Origin: JAJRXG01 sp964640065
GTDB taxonomy: Bacteria > Bacteroidota > Bacteroidia > Chitinophagales > Saprospiraceae
Length of the DNA stretch: 23,899 nucleotides
Direction: 5' to 3'
Assembly (NCBI GenBank): GCA_964640065.1
Contig: CAZXIE010000043.1
Span: 1 to 23,899 of the forward strand
Below are positions 17,754 through 23,899 of the stretch, in pieces (positions within the stretch are counted from its first letter, which is position 1; the number at the start of each line of letters is the position of its first letter). Below the pieces are notes generated by a model. It was given only the letters and a program-made list of their open reading frames with translations. It ran no database searches and had not been told where the DNA came from. The position numbers and the translations under genes are program-made.

Positions 17754-17814
17754 AGAGGTCAGGAGACTTTTGCCTCAATTATAGTCTTTGTGAGTTGAAG
17801 GTCTCCTGACCTCT
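17754..17814 (+). repeat. long hairpin with 14-bp perfect arms after the DUF1801 gene
   Basis: The arms AGAGGTCAGGAGAC (17754-17767) and GTCTCCTGACCTCT (17801-17814) are exact reverse complements. Pairing can extend inwards through a few more A-U and G-U pairs, and CTCA (17774-17777) can pair with TGAG (17791-17794) in the loop. It begins 25 bp after the stop codon and could end or protect the upstream transcript. No T-tract follows, so it is not a standard intrinsic terminator. Confidence 0.7.
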
Positions 17815-17840
17815 CAACGTTCTAATTCTAGGTTAGTGTT

Positions 17841-17863
17841 GTCTTTCGCGTCCCGCGAAAGAC
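17841..17863. repeat. perfect 10-bp stem with 3-nt loop
   Basis: GTCTTTCGCG (17841-17850), loop TCC, then CGCGAAAGAC (17854-17863). The stem is perfect and GC-rich at the loop end. It works equally on both strands and is not followed by T residues. Its role is unknown; it is one of several such hairpins in this gene-free stretch. Confidence 0.7.
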
Positions 17864-17880
17864 GCCATAGTTTTCTAATC

Positions 17881-17914
17881 TGTCACTCGTGCTACTCAAC
17901 TGCGGTCGAAGTAC
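17881..17914. repeat. possible REP-like imperfect palindrome
   Basis: The stretch beginning TGTCACTCGTGCTACTCAAC and ending GGTCGAAGTAC has ends (GTGCT and AGTAC) and a core (TCAA and TCGA) that can pair if G-U pairs are allowed. It resembles the short dispersed TCGA-centred repeats often seen between Bacteroidota genes. That likeness is from memory, and only a genome-wide count can settle it. Confidence 0.3.
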
Positions 17915-17953
17915 ATGAATTGTGGTTGGTAATGATCATCGAGCGTATTCGAA

Positions 17954-17985
17954 ATGCCTATATCTAGGTTGACTAGAGATGCCTA
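17954..17985. repeat. direct repeat ATGCCTA flanking a TCTAG/CTAGA hairpin
   Basis: ATGCCTA occurs at 17954-17960 and 17979-17985. Between the copies lies a small inverted repeat, TCTAG-gttga-CTAGA (17963-17977). This could be chance in AT-rich DNA or the scar of an old insertion; there is no coding sequence between the repeats. Confidence 0.35.
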
Positions 17986-18045
17986 TTTACTAGCTCATTA
18001 TTTTCTAATTTCCCACTTTCGTAAATGCTGTCCTTGGATACAATC

Positions 18046-18100
18046 CTTGAGCGAGACGCTCAAGACAACACGTGTTCCATTGCGTCTCCTGGCGCAATGG
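18046..18100. repeat. three perfect palindromes in a row
   Basis: CTTGAGCG-aga-CGCTCAAG (18046-18064) is followed after two bases by the palindrome AACACGTGTT (18067-18076), and then directly by CCATTGCG-tctcctgg-CGCAATGG (18077-18100). All arms match exactly. The group ends five bases before the stop codon of the convergent minus-strand lipoprotein, so in either direction it sits at a transcript 3' end. It may help stop or protect transcripts from both sides. Confidence 0.65.
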
Positions 18101-18105
18101 CCTCA

Positions 18106-18669
18106 CTACTCCACAATCGCTTTAATATTCCAATTCACACTTTCTGATCCGCTCGTCCGATCAGAGAAAGTAGCCCAGACCATATTCTCTTCATCATAGA
18201 GCCAGTCACCATTTGGGAAAGCAGGTCCGGCGTCACAGCCTACAGACTGTTGTTCGATGTCATGAGTTACTTCGATACCTACCCACACGCTAGACCCATC
18301 TAGGAGAAATGGCGTATTGAGAGTTATCGTGTTCCATGAGTTGGGGGTTGCATTGGTGATCAGCTGAGTGTTGAGTATGTCTCCAGGAGCTGTAGTCGTC
18401 TCGTCAGTAGAAATATTGAGGTACATCAGAGCAGGTTCATCATACATATAGAAGCTGACTTGGGTGATGCTCTGACCTTCTAGATTACGTGTTAGTGCGC
18501 TGGGGAACCTCGAAGCAAACTCATACAATCCTTGAGGAAAAGTTGGAGCTGTTAGATTATCACCGTCATAGCTAAGGACAGTTGCCTCTTCAGGTACTTC
18601 TGGTCCATCATCACTACAAGCACTTACAAGAAAGAATATCGGGAGTAAAAGAAACCAACGTACTGACAT
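18106..18669 (-). CDS. surface-type lipoprotein with C-terminal beta-sandwich, unknown function
   Basis: The protein has 187 residues. The signal peptide ends in VSAC (Cys18) and is followed by SDDGPEVPEE, which resembles the acidic SDDFE-type signal that sends lipoproteins to the cell surface in Flavobacterium johnsoniae. The mature part has the order seen in many Bacteroidota adhesin-like beta-sandwiches: ASRFPSALTRNLEGQSITQVSF, then NSWNTITLNTPFLLDG, SVWVGIEV, GCDAGPAFPNGDW and a closing NWNIKAIVE. That domain usually ends larger secreted peptidases or adhesins; here it stands almost alone. No catalytic motif is visible. It is a single-gene unit converging on the DUF1801 gene. A possible -7 element, TAATATTG on the minus strand at 18703-18710, would give a leader of about 28 nt. 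Confidence 0.8.
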   Translation of the reverse strand: MSVRWFLLLPIFFLVSACSDDGPEVPEEATVLSYDGDNLTAPTFPQGLYEFASRFPSALTRNLEGQSITQVSFYMYDEPALMYLNISTDETTTAPGDILNTQLITNATPNSWNTITLNTPFLLDGSSVWVGIEVTHDIEQQSVGCDAGPAFPNGDWLYDEENMVWATFSDRTSGSESVNWNIKAIVE

Positions 18670-19124
18670 ATCTCTAACTTTTGATGATCGATGTACTTAC
18701 TCCAATATTACAACAAGACACGATGCGCATTGGTTAATGAAGACATAAAATATCGGTTTCCGATGACCTCAACAGGAAAAATCAATGTCATTTCCATTGA
18801 CGATCACAGATTTCATGCTGATATGAATCATGATATTGGATAATTAGAAAAGGAGATAGAGAAGAGTATAAACGATCCTTTTAGTCACTTTTTACACCAT
18901 AATTCTTGTAAAACGGCCATCCCCTACTTAAACAGATAACCAATATTTATCAGAAGTCTTCACAAGGTACTAAAGACTAAATTCTAATAAAACAGATCGT
19001 AGCCAAATTAAATTTAGCGTGAATGTGCCGCCCAATAGTTGGTATGTTAACTGGGTGTAAACATCTCTAAGTGTGGTTAATATATATATAACACATGGTT
19101 AATGTACCCGCAAGACACCGCCTT
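18670..19124. other. long intergenic stretch, no gene seen
   Basis: No convincing reading frame lies here on either strand. The DNA is AT-rich, with a TA run at 19081-19090 and a small inverted repeat TCAATG/CATTGA (18783-18800). The left end should hold the promoter of the minus-strand lipoprotein and the right end that of the cysteine-rich lipoprotein. A divergent arrangement with ~500 bp of DNA leaves room for an undetected regulatory RNA or binding site, but nothing specific can be pointed to. Confidence 0.6.
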
Positions 19125-19132
19125 TACTTTTG
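19125..19132 (+). promoter_or_regulatory. -7 promoter element TACTTTTG
   Basis: TACTTTTG fits the Bacteroidota TAnnTTTG consensus exactly. It would start a transcript near 19137, leaving about 40 nt of leader before the ATG at 19179. It lies inside the apparent N-terminal extension of the reading frame (from 19095), which argues that the extension is not translated. Confidence 0.55.
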
Positions 19133-19178
19133 TACTAACGTGTTGAAGATTGAACTAAAACTTACAAGCCTTTCTAAA

Positions 19179-20678
19179 ATGACAAGAACTAATCTATTTG
19201 CATTTACGCTTTTAGCGATCTCAACATTATCGATGATATCATGTGGCGGAGATCCATGTGATGATTTGAATATCCCTCCAGGTTTCACGTGTAATGAAGA
19301 CCAAGGAGTCTTCTGTGGTACTACTTGTGATGCCGGGGAGGTGTTACTAGCTACTTGTACATGTGGTGTAGATCCATCTACAATCACACCAGACCCATGT
19401 CAAAATGCACCTGCTTGTTCTGGTGGACAAGTACTAGTATGGAACCCTACACCAGGACAATGTATGTGTATGGATCTCATGGACGATGACCCATGTGCAG
19501 TAGTTACTTGTCCTGCAGGATTTCTTTGTGATGATGGAACGTGTGTACCAGATCCATCACAAACTCAAGAAATCGACGTCAGTGGTGAGATCACTGCGGA
19601 CGTGACCTGGTCTGCACCTAATATCTATACACTTCAAAATAGAGTAACAGTAACTACTGGAACTACCTTAACAATAGAGCCAGGAGTTGTAGTCAAAGGA
19701 CAAGCTGGTACAGGAGCCAATGCAAGTGCGCTACTTATCGCAAGAGGCGCAACTATCAACGCCATGGGTACTCCAGCACAACCTATCATATTTACGTCAG
19801 TGGCAGATGAAATAACTCCAGGTCAGTTAGTAAGTCCAAACCTTGATTCTGATGTGAATGGTCTTTGGGGCGGAATAATCGTACTTGGGAACGCGCCGAT
19901 CTCTGCAGCAAATGATGCAGGAGATATCGCAGAAGTGCAGATAGAAGGAATCCCGACATCAGATCCCAATGGTCTATACGGAGGTAATGATGCAAATGAT
20001 AACTCAGGAGTACTTAACTATATCTCCATCAGACACGGTGGTACTAACATCGGAGAAGGAAATGAAATCAATGGTCTAACACTTGGCGGTGTTGGTGCTG
20101 GTACTCTTATCCAAGGCGTGGAAGTAGTAGCTAACCAAGATGATGGTATCGAGTGGTTCGGAGGAACTGTAAGTGCATCTGAAGTACTTGTCTGGAACTG
20201 CGGTGATGACGGCCTTGATACCGATCAAGCATGGAATGGTACATGTACCGACTGGGTGGTGGCTCTACCCGCCGGTGGATCGGCTATGGAGTTAGATGGA
20301 CCAGAAGGTTCACTAACACAGGGCCCTAACAACTTCGTGAATGGAACCATCTTCTGTGGCCCAGCTGCTAATATCGATCATATCATCGATTGGGATGGAT
20401 CTACTAATACTGGTATATCTAACCTTTACATCTTCGGTATCGATGAGGCATATGACCCAGCTTCTGGGATAGAATCTTTTGGAGGTGACGGTACGGGTAC
20501 GACTGGCTCTTGGCAGTTTACTGTGCCAGCTGGATATGATGTAGCTACTCTGTTCGTAGATGTGCCTGCACGTGAGGTATCTGAAGTAGCCATGAATGCA
20601 AATACTGTCGGATCGACAGCTAACCTTAGTTGGACACTAGGTGGCCAATCAGGTGTGTTAGCATCTATCGGACTATAG
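19179..20678 (+). CDS. cysteine-rich lipoprotein with beta-helix-like body, partner of a TonB receptor
   Basis: The protein has 499 residues from the start at 19179, which puts a lipoprotein signal (lipobox MISC, Cys22) at the N-terminus; the open frame back to 19095 crosses the likely promoter. Residues 22-122 hold 15 cysteines in three modules that each begin with Asp-Pro-Cys. From ~131 the protein resembles a widespread Bacteroidota family often mislabelled 'multidrug transporter': VSGEITADVTWS, TLTIEPGVVVKGQAG, PAQPIIFTS, LWGGIIVLGNAPI, YGGNDANDNSGVLNYISIRHGG, EINGLTLGGVGAGT, DDGIEWFGGTV. The hydrophobic and glycine rhythm suggests a right-handed beta-helix. The gene precedes a TonB-dependent receptor on the same strand, as members of this family often do, so it may be a surface ligand-capture partner. 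Ligand unknown. Confidence 0.8.
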   Translation: MTRTNLFAFTLLAISTLSMISCGGDPCDDLNIPPGFTCNEDQGVFCGTTCDAGEVLLATCTCGVDPSTITPDPCQNAPACSGGQVLVWNPTPGQCMCMDLMDDDPCAVVTCPAGFLCDDGTCVPDPSQTQEIDVSGEITADVTWSAPNIYTLQNRVTVTTGTTLTIEPGVVVKGQAGTGANASALLIARGATINAMGTPAQPIIFTSVADEITPGQLVSPNLDSDVNGLWGGIIVLGNAPISAANDAGDIAEVQIEGIPTSDPNGLYGGNDANDNSGVLNYISIRHGGTNIGEGNEINGLTLGGVGAGTLIQGVEVVANQDDGIEWFGGTVSASEVLVWNCGDDGLDTDQAWNGTCTDWVVALPAGGSAMELDGPEGSLTQGPNNFVNGTIFCGPAANIDHIIDWDGSTNTGISNLYIFGIDEAYDPASGIESFGGDGTGTTGSWQFTVPAGYDVATLFVDVPAREVSEVAMNANTVGSTANLSWTLGGQSGVLASIGL

Positions 20679-20692
20679 TAAAATATAAAGAG

Positions 20693-20730
20693 AGTAAGCC
20701 AATCTTGCTGACGTGTAGGATTGACTTACT
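20693..20730 (+). repeat. intercistronic stem-loop between the lipoprotein and receptor genes
   Basis: AGTAAGCCAATC (20693-20704) pairs with GATTGACTTACT (20719-20730), 11 of 12 bases, around a 14-nt loop. It stands 14 bases after the lipoprotein stop and 40 bases before the receptor start. With no T-run after it, it is more likely a processing or stability element that sets different levels for the two products than a full terminator. Confidence 0.5.
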
Positions 20731-20770
20731 GTCTACAAGATTAGACGTGATCATTGATAAATATAAATAC

Positions 20771-23632
20771 ATGAATTTTTCAAAATTCTCTTTTGTAATC
20801 CTGCTATTGTGTTGTACAGCAGGACTTTTTTCTCAGACTGGTATCATCAGAGGTGCTGTCATCGAAGAAGCGACTGGGGAGTCATTCCCTTTTGCTAATG
20901 TTGTTATAACTGGTACTACGACTGGGACAACCACAGACTTTGACGGAGTCTTTGAGTTGCGACCAGCAGTCGGGACTTATGATATCGAGATTTCATTCAT
21001 CTCCTTTGAGACGATTAAGATCACTGGGGTAGAAGTCATCGAAGGTGAAGTAACTCTGTTGGAGGGTATCCGGATGAAGGAGCAGTCAGAACTTCTTGCC
21101 GAGATAGTAGTAACAGCTACGCAAGTAAGAAATACTGAAGCCGCTGTTCTAACGATACAACGTAAGTCACCGAACCTGCTTAATGGTATCTCTTCGCAGA
21201 CTTTTAGAAAGATCGGTGATAGTGATGCCGCCAGTGCCGTAAAGCGTGTTACGGGTGTCTCTGTAGAAGGCGGTAAATACATCTATGTAAGAGGTCTTGG
21301 TGATCGCTACTCGAAGACTATGCTCAACAGTGTAGATATCCCGGGACTCGATCCAGATCGCAACAGTCTTCAGATCGATATATTTCCAACGAACTTGATA
21401 GGTAACATGTTTGTGCTGAAGTCGGCTGTAGCAGATATGCCTGCGGACTTTACAGGGGGTGTTGTTAATATAGAAACGAAAGACTTTCCAGAACGAAGAG
21501 TTCTAGATTTATCTGCAAGTATCGGATATAATCCAGACATGCACTTTAATGATAATTATCTCACTTATCGTGGAGGAGATACTGATCAATTTGGTTTCGA
21601 TGATGGTACGAGAGACTTACCTCTGAGAGCTACTACCAATCCGATTCCTTCACCTGTAAGTGGAGATAGTGATGGCGATGTCTTCGCTTTCTTACATGAT
21701 TTTGATCCTAATCTTGGAGCAGTCAGACAGAGGAGCTTTTTAGATTATAGTTTTGGATTTTCTTTTGCTGATCAACTGAAGCTGAGTGAAGCTAAAAAGC
21801 AGACACTTGGGTTTGTTGTATCGGCATCGTATAAAAACTCTACTAACTTTTTTGATGATATCTTCTATGGTGATTACCAGGTGGATCGTAATGGAACAGA
21901 GTTGACACCAGCCATAGAACAAAGTGGTGCTGAAGGTTCTAATAACGTCCTCCTAGCAGGACTAGCAGGTGTAGCGTATAAAACTGAAAATTCTAAATTC
22001 AAATTGATGGCCATGCATCTCCAGAATGGAGAAACAGGTGCGGGTCAGTTTGATGTCTTTGATAACAGTGATGCGGTCGGAAGATCAGGCTTTCTCGCTT
22101 TCGCAAATAACTTAGAATACTCCCAACGCTCAGTTACCAATGTACTGCTCAATGGTAAGCACTACTTTGGAGAGTCAGGATCGTGGATCGTAGATTGGAG
22201 AGTGTCACCTACAGTATCTAGCATCGTAGATCCGGATATCAGAAAGGCGTCTTTCACTGTAGATAATAGACCGATCTTTAGCGCGGGTGCAGGTGGTAAT
22301 CCTTCAAGACTTTGGAGATTTCTAGATGAGACTAACTTGGTTGGAAGGTTAGATATCACTAAAGATACTCGTCTCTTTAATAGAGATGCGAAGATCAAGT
22401 TTGGTGCTAGCCAAGTGTATAAAGAGAGAGATTATTCCATCCTAGAGTTTATGCTCCAGTTCTTTGGTGCACAGCCGATATGGGATAGCACGGATCCTAA
22501 CCAAGTACTTACTAATAATAACTTATTTCCTAATGGAACACTTTATTACTCTTCGGGTAATAGCGATCCTAACTCTAATGAGTATAACTCTACAGTAAGT
22601 AATACTGCTGGATATGCATCTTTAGAGTTTGCTCCTACTGAAAATCTAAAAGCAGTATTAGGGTTAAGAGGTGAGAAGTATGTACAAAGACACACCGGCC
22701 GAGATGTGCTGGGACTAAATGTATTAGATGACGCTGAGGTGCTGAATTCTCTAGATTTATTTCCATCCGCTAACTTCATATATGCCCTTAATGAGCAACA
22801 GAATCTTAGAGTGTCATACTCAAGAACGATAGCTAGGCCATCTTTCAAAGAGCTTTCATTTGCTCAGATCTTAGATCCTATTTCGGGAAGAACATTTAAC
22901 GGAGGTTTGTTTCCGATAGGGGATTGGGATGGCAATCTCGTGGAGACTTTGATTAACAATTTTGATATAAGATGGGAGCTCTTCGGAAGTTCCGCTCAGA
23001 GTGTATCACTAAGTTCCTTTTACAAGCAATTTAGCGATCCTATAGAATTGGTTAGAAATCAAACGGCACCAGGTTCTCTAGATTACCAGCCGCGTAACGT
23101 GGGTGATGGAAGAGTCATAGGATTAGAATTAGAGTTTGGAAAGAAACTTGACTTTGCAAGTTCTGATAACTCCATAGTTGAGTTCAATGGCAATGTGACT
23201 TGGGTCGATAGTCGTATTGAGATGACTCAACAAGAGTTTGCTGCAAGAGAAAACTTTGCTAAGACAGGAGAAGAAGTAACGAGATTCAGAGATATGGCAG
23301 GACAAGCACCATATATCATCAATGCTGGTTTCTCTTATCGTAACCTATTGAGTGGTTTTGATGCAGGATTCTATTATAATGTCAAAGGTCCAACGCTTAT
23401 CGTAGTTGGAGGAGGATTATTTCCAGATGTATTTTCTGATCCTTTCCACAGTTTGAATTTTAATATCAACAAAAGTATAGGAGATAGATTCTCATTCAAC
23501 TTCAAGGTTTCTAACATCCTTGGATCAGTTAGATCGGAGTCCTTCCAATCTTTCGGAGCAGAAGATCAGCTATTTACAAGTTTTAATCCAGGTAGATCAT
23601 TTGGCCTTGGAGTGAAGTACTCAGTTTTCTAG
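20771..23632 (+). CDS. TonB-dependent outer-membrane receptor (not of the SusC class)
   Basis: The protein has 953 residues from the start at 20771, which gives a signal peptide (MNFSKFSFVILLLCC... ending LFSQ); the frame is open back to 20630, into the preceding gene, but that extension has no signal peptide. A carboxypeptidase-regulatory-like domain (~24-105: GAVIEEATGESFPFANVVI, TTDFDGVFEL) is followed by a plug domain with VRGLGDRYSKTMLN, DPDRNSLQIDIFPTNLIG and ADMPADFTGGVVNIETKDFP. That pattern marks a large receptor class distinct from SusC/RagA. The remainder is barrel, ending SFGLGVKYSVF with the terminal aromatic residue of outer-membrane proteins. It imports an unknown ligand using TonB. 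It lies 92 bp downstream of the cysteine-rich lipoprotein and probably shares its transcript. No SusD-like gene is nearby. Confidence 0.93.
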   Translation: MNFSKFSFVILLLCCTAGLFSQTGIIRGAVIEEATGESFPFANVVITGTTTGTTTDFDGVFELRPAVGTYDIEISFISFETIKITGVEVIEGEVTLLEGIRMKEQSELLAEIVVTATQVRNTEAAVLTIQRKSPNLLNGISSQTFRKIGDSDAASAVKRVTGVSVEGGKYIYVRGLGDRYSKTMLNSVDIPGLDPDRNSLQIDIFPTNLIGNMFVLKSAVADMPADFTGGVVNIETKDFPERRVLDLSASIGYNPDMHFNDNYLTYRGGDTDQFGFDDGTRDLPLRATTNPIPSPVSGDSDGDVFAFLHDFDPNLGAVRQRSFLDYSFGFSFADQLKLSEAKKQTLGFVVSASYKNSTNFFDDIFYGDYQVDRNGTELTPAIEQSGAEGSNNVLLAGLAGVAYKTENSKFKLMAMHLQNGETGAGQFDVFDNSDAVGRSGFLAFANNLEYSQRSVTNVLLNGKHYFGESGSWIVDWRVSPTVSSIVDPDIRKASFTVDNRPIFSAGAGGNPSRLWRFLDETNLVGRLDITKDTRLFNRDAKIKFGASQVYKERDYSILEFMLQFFGAQPIWDSTDPNQVLTNNNLFPNGTLYYSSGNSDPNSNEYNSTVSNTAGYASLEFAPTENLKAVLGLRGEKYVQRHTGRDVLGLNVLDDAEVLNSLDLFPSANFIYALNEQQNLRVSYSRTIARPSFKELSFAQILDPISGRTFNGGLFPIGDWDGNLVETLINNFDIRWELFGSSAQSVSLSSFYKQFSDPIELVRNQTAPGSLDYQPRNVGDGRVIGLELEFGKKLDFASSDNSIVEFNGNVTWVDSRIEMTQQEFAARENFAKTGEEVTRFRDMAGQAPYIINAGFSYRNLLSGFDAGFYYNVKGPTLIVVGGGLFPDVFSDPFHSLNFNINKSIGDRFSFNFKVSNILGSVRSESFQSFGAEDQLFTSFNPGRSFGLGVKYSVF

Positions 23633-23722
23633 AGTATAATATCAAGAAGTATTTATCACAACACGTCTCGGGGTTTGCCTTTTGGTAAGCCCCCTTTTGT
23701 GTTTTGTTTGATTATACTCTAG
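23629..23722. terminator. large symmetric bidirectional terminator
   Basis: The outer arms CTAGAGTATAAT (23629-23640) and ATTATACTCTAG (23711-23722) are exact reverse complements and contain the stop codons of both convergent genes. Inside, AACAC (23660-23664) pairs with GTGTT (23699-23703). At the core GGGGTTTGCC (23670-23679), loop TTTT, pairs with GGTAAGCCCC (23684-23693) with two G-U pairs and is followed by C then TTTT. On the plus strand this is a standard GC stem with T-tract; on the minus strand the A-rich flank gives a weaker T-run. Confidence 0.8.
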
Positions 23723-23899
23723 GAGACTGTTCTCGTGTAATATGCTGGTTGTTGAGTAGTCTTAGGATGAGAAAGTTGTACGAGTTTTGATTTAGCATGA
23801 AGCGAGAAAATATCGTTGTATCTCTTAGCCATCTTGGTCCAGCTAAAATTTTCCGTATTATAAGCTTGAGCTCTTAGTCCTAAGTCTTTTCTAAGTTCC
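23719..23899 (-). CDS. C-terminal end of a probable glycosyltransferase
   Basis: An open frame on the minus strand enters from the right edge and ends with TAG at 23719-23721, giving 59 residues. It reads ELRKDLGLRAQAYNTENFSW and continues TKMAKRYNDIFSLH. The pattern of a basic helix, R-A, then N-F-S-W and a final K-R-Y-x-x-I-F is what GT4-type (family 1) glycosyltransferases show at their C-terminal helix. The last ~25 residues are unstructured-looking and low in family signal. The gene converges on the TonB receptor, and the two share a terminator. The assignment needs the missing part, since the catalytic region lies outside the window. Confidence 0.55.
   Translation of the reverse strand, partial: ELRKDLGLRAQAYNTENFSWTKMAKRYNDIFSLHAKSKLVQLSHPKTTQQPAYYTRTVS

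Noticed and set aside
17954..17985. Attachment site or insertion scar from the ATGCCTA direct repeats
   Set aside because: Seven bases is too short, and nothing mobile lies between or beside the copies; kept only as a weak repeat.
17954..18199. Open frame of 81 codons on the plus strand
   Set aside because: It runs through the hairpin cluster and into the well-supported minus-strand lipoprotein, has no recognisable domain, and its composition is unlike that of its neighbours.
19095..19178. N-terminal extension of the cysteine-rich lipoprotein frame
   Set aside because: It contains the likely -7 promoter element and would place the lipoprotein signal internally.
20630..20770. N-terminal extension of the TonB receptor frame
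   Set aside because: It overlaps the preceding gene and the intercistronic hairpin, and lacks a signal peptide; the start at 20771 restores one.

Overview
The window reads as a chromosomal segment of a member of the Bacteroidota. The evidence is a SusC/SusD pair, many lipoproteins with Bacteroidota-style signal peptides, TonB-dependent receptors with N-terminal carboxypeptidase-regulatory-like domains, almost no Shine-Dalgarno sequences, and TAnnTTTG-type promoter elements. The gene set (PVC-type heme lipoprotein, FG-GAP cytochrome lipoprotein, alpha-2-macroglobulin with PBP1C) would suit the Saprospiria or a relative, but that placement is inference. Base composition is fairly AT-rich and even. 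No insertion sequence, phage gene, tRNA, rRNA or CRISPR array is visible.

Layout. (1) 1-3232, minus strand: the first codons of a SusD-like lipoprotein, preceded in the operon by a full SusC-like outer-membrane transporter. (2) 3233-3454: a divergent regulatory region with an unusual phased series of four ~12-bp palindromic units ending just before a LacI-family regulator (3455-4483, plus strand). (3) 4562-9384: three tightly packed plus-strand lipoprotein genes. These are a large dehydrogenase-like/HEAT/cytochrome c protein, a small MoaF-like (calycin-type) protein, and a cytochrome c/FG-GAP protein that starts with TTG and overlaps its neighbour by 4 nt. (4) 9518-17242: an alpha-2-macroglobulin lipoprotein with a CLEQ thioester, directly followed by penicillin-binding protein 1C, a well-known periplasmic defence/repair pair. 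(5) 17289-17729: a DUF1801 protein, then about 375 bp of non-coding DNA crowded with perfect small hairpins, then a convergent minus-strand lipoprotein (18106-18669). (6) 18670-19178: a long non-coding stretch ending in a good promoter. (7) 19179-23632: a cysteine-rich, beta-helix-like lipoprotein and a second TonB-dependent receptor with no SusD. (8) 23629-23722: a large symmetric terminator shared with a convergent gene whose C-terminus (23719-23899) looks like a glycosyltransferase.

How the genes may work together. The SusC/SusD genes and the LacI regulator look like the edge of a glycan-uptake locus. The neighbouring three-lipoprotein set could oxidise a sugar or related compound outside the cytoplasm and pass electrons through two c-type hemes. 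The A2M/PBP1C pair would trap proteases and repair peptidoglycan. The beta-helix lipoprotein and second receptor form a separate two-gene outer-membrane system of unknown substrate. Substrates and regulation are inferred from gene families and context and cannot be read from the sequence alone.
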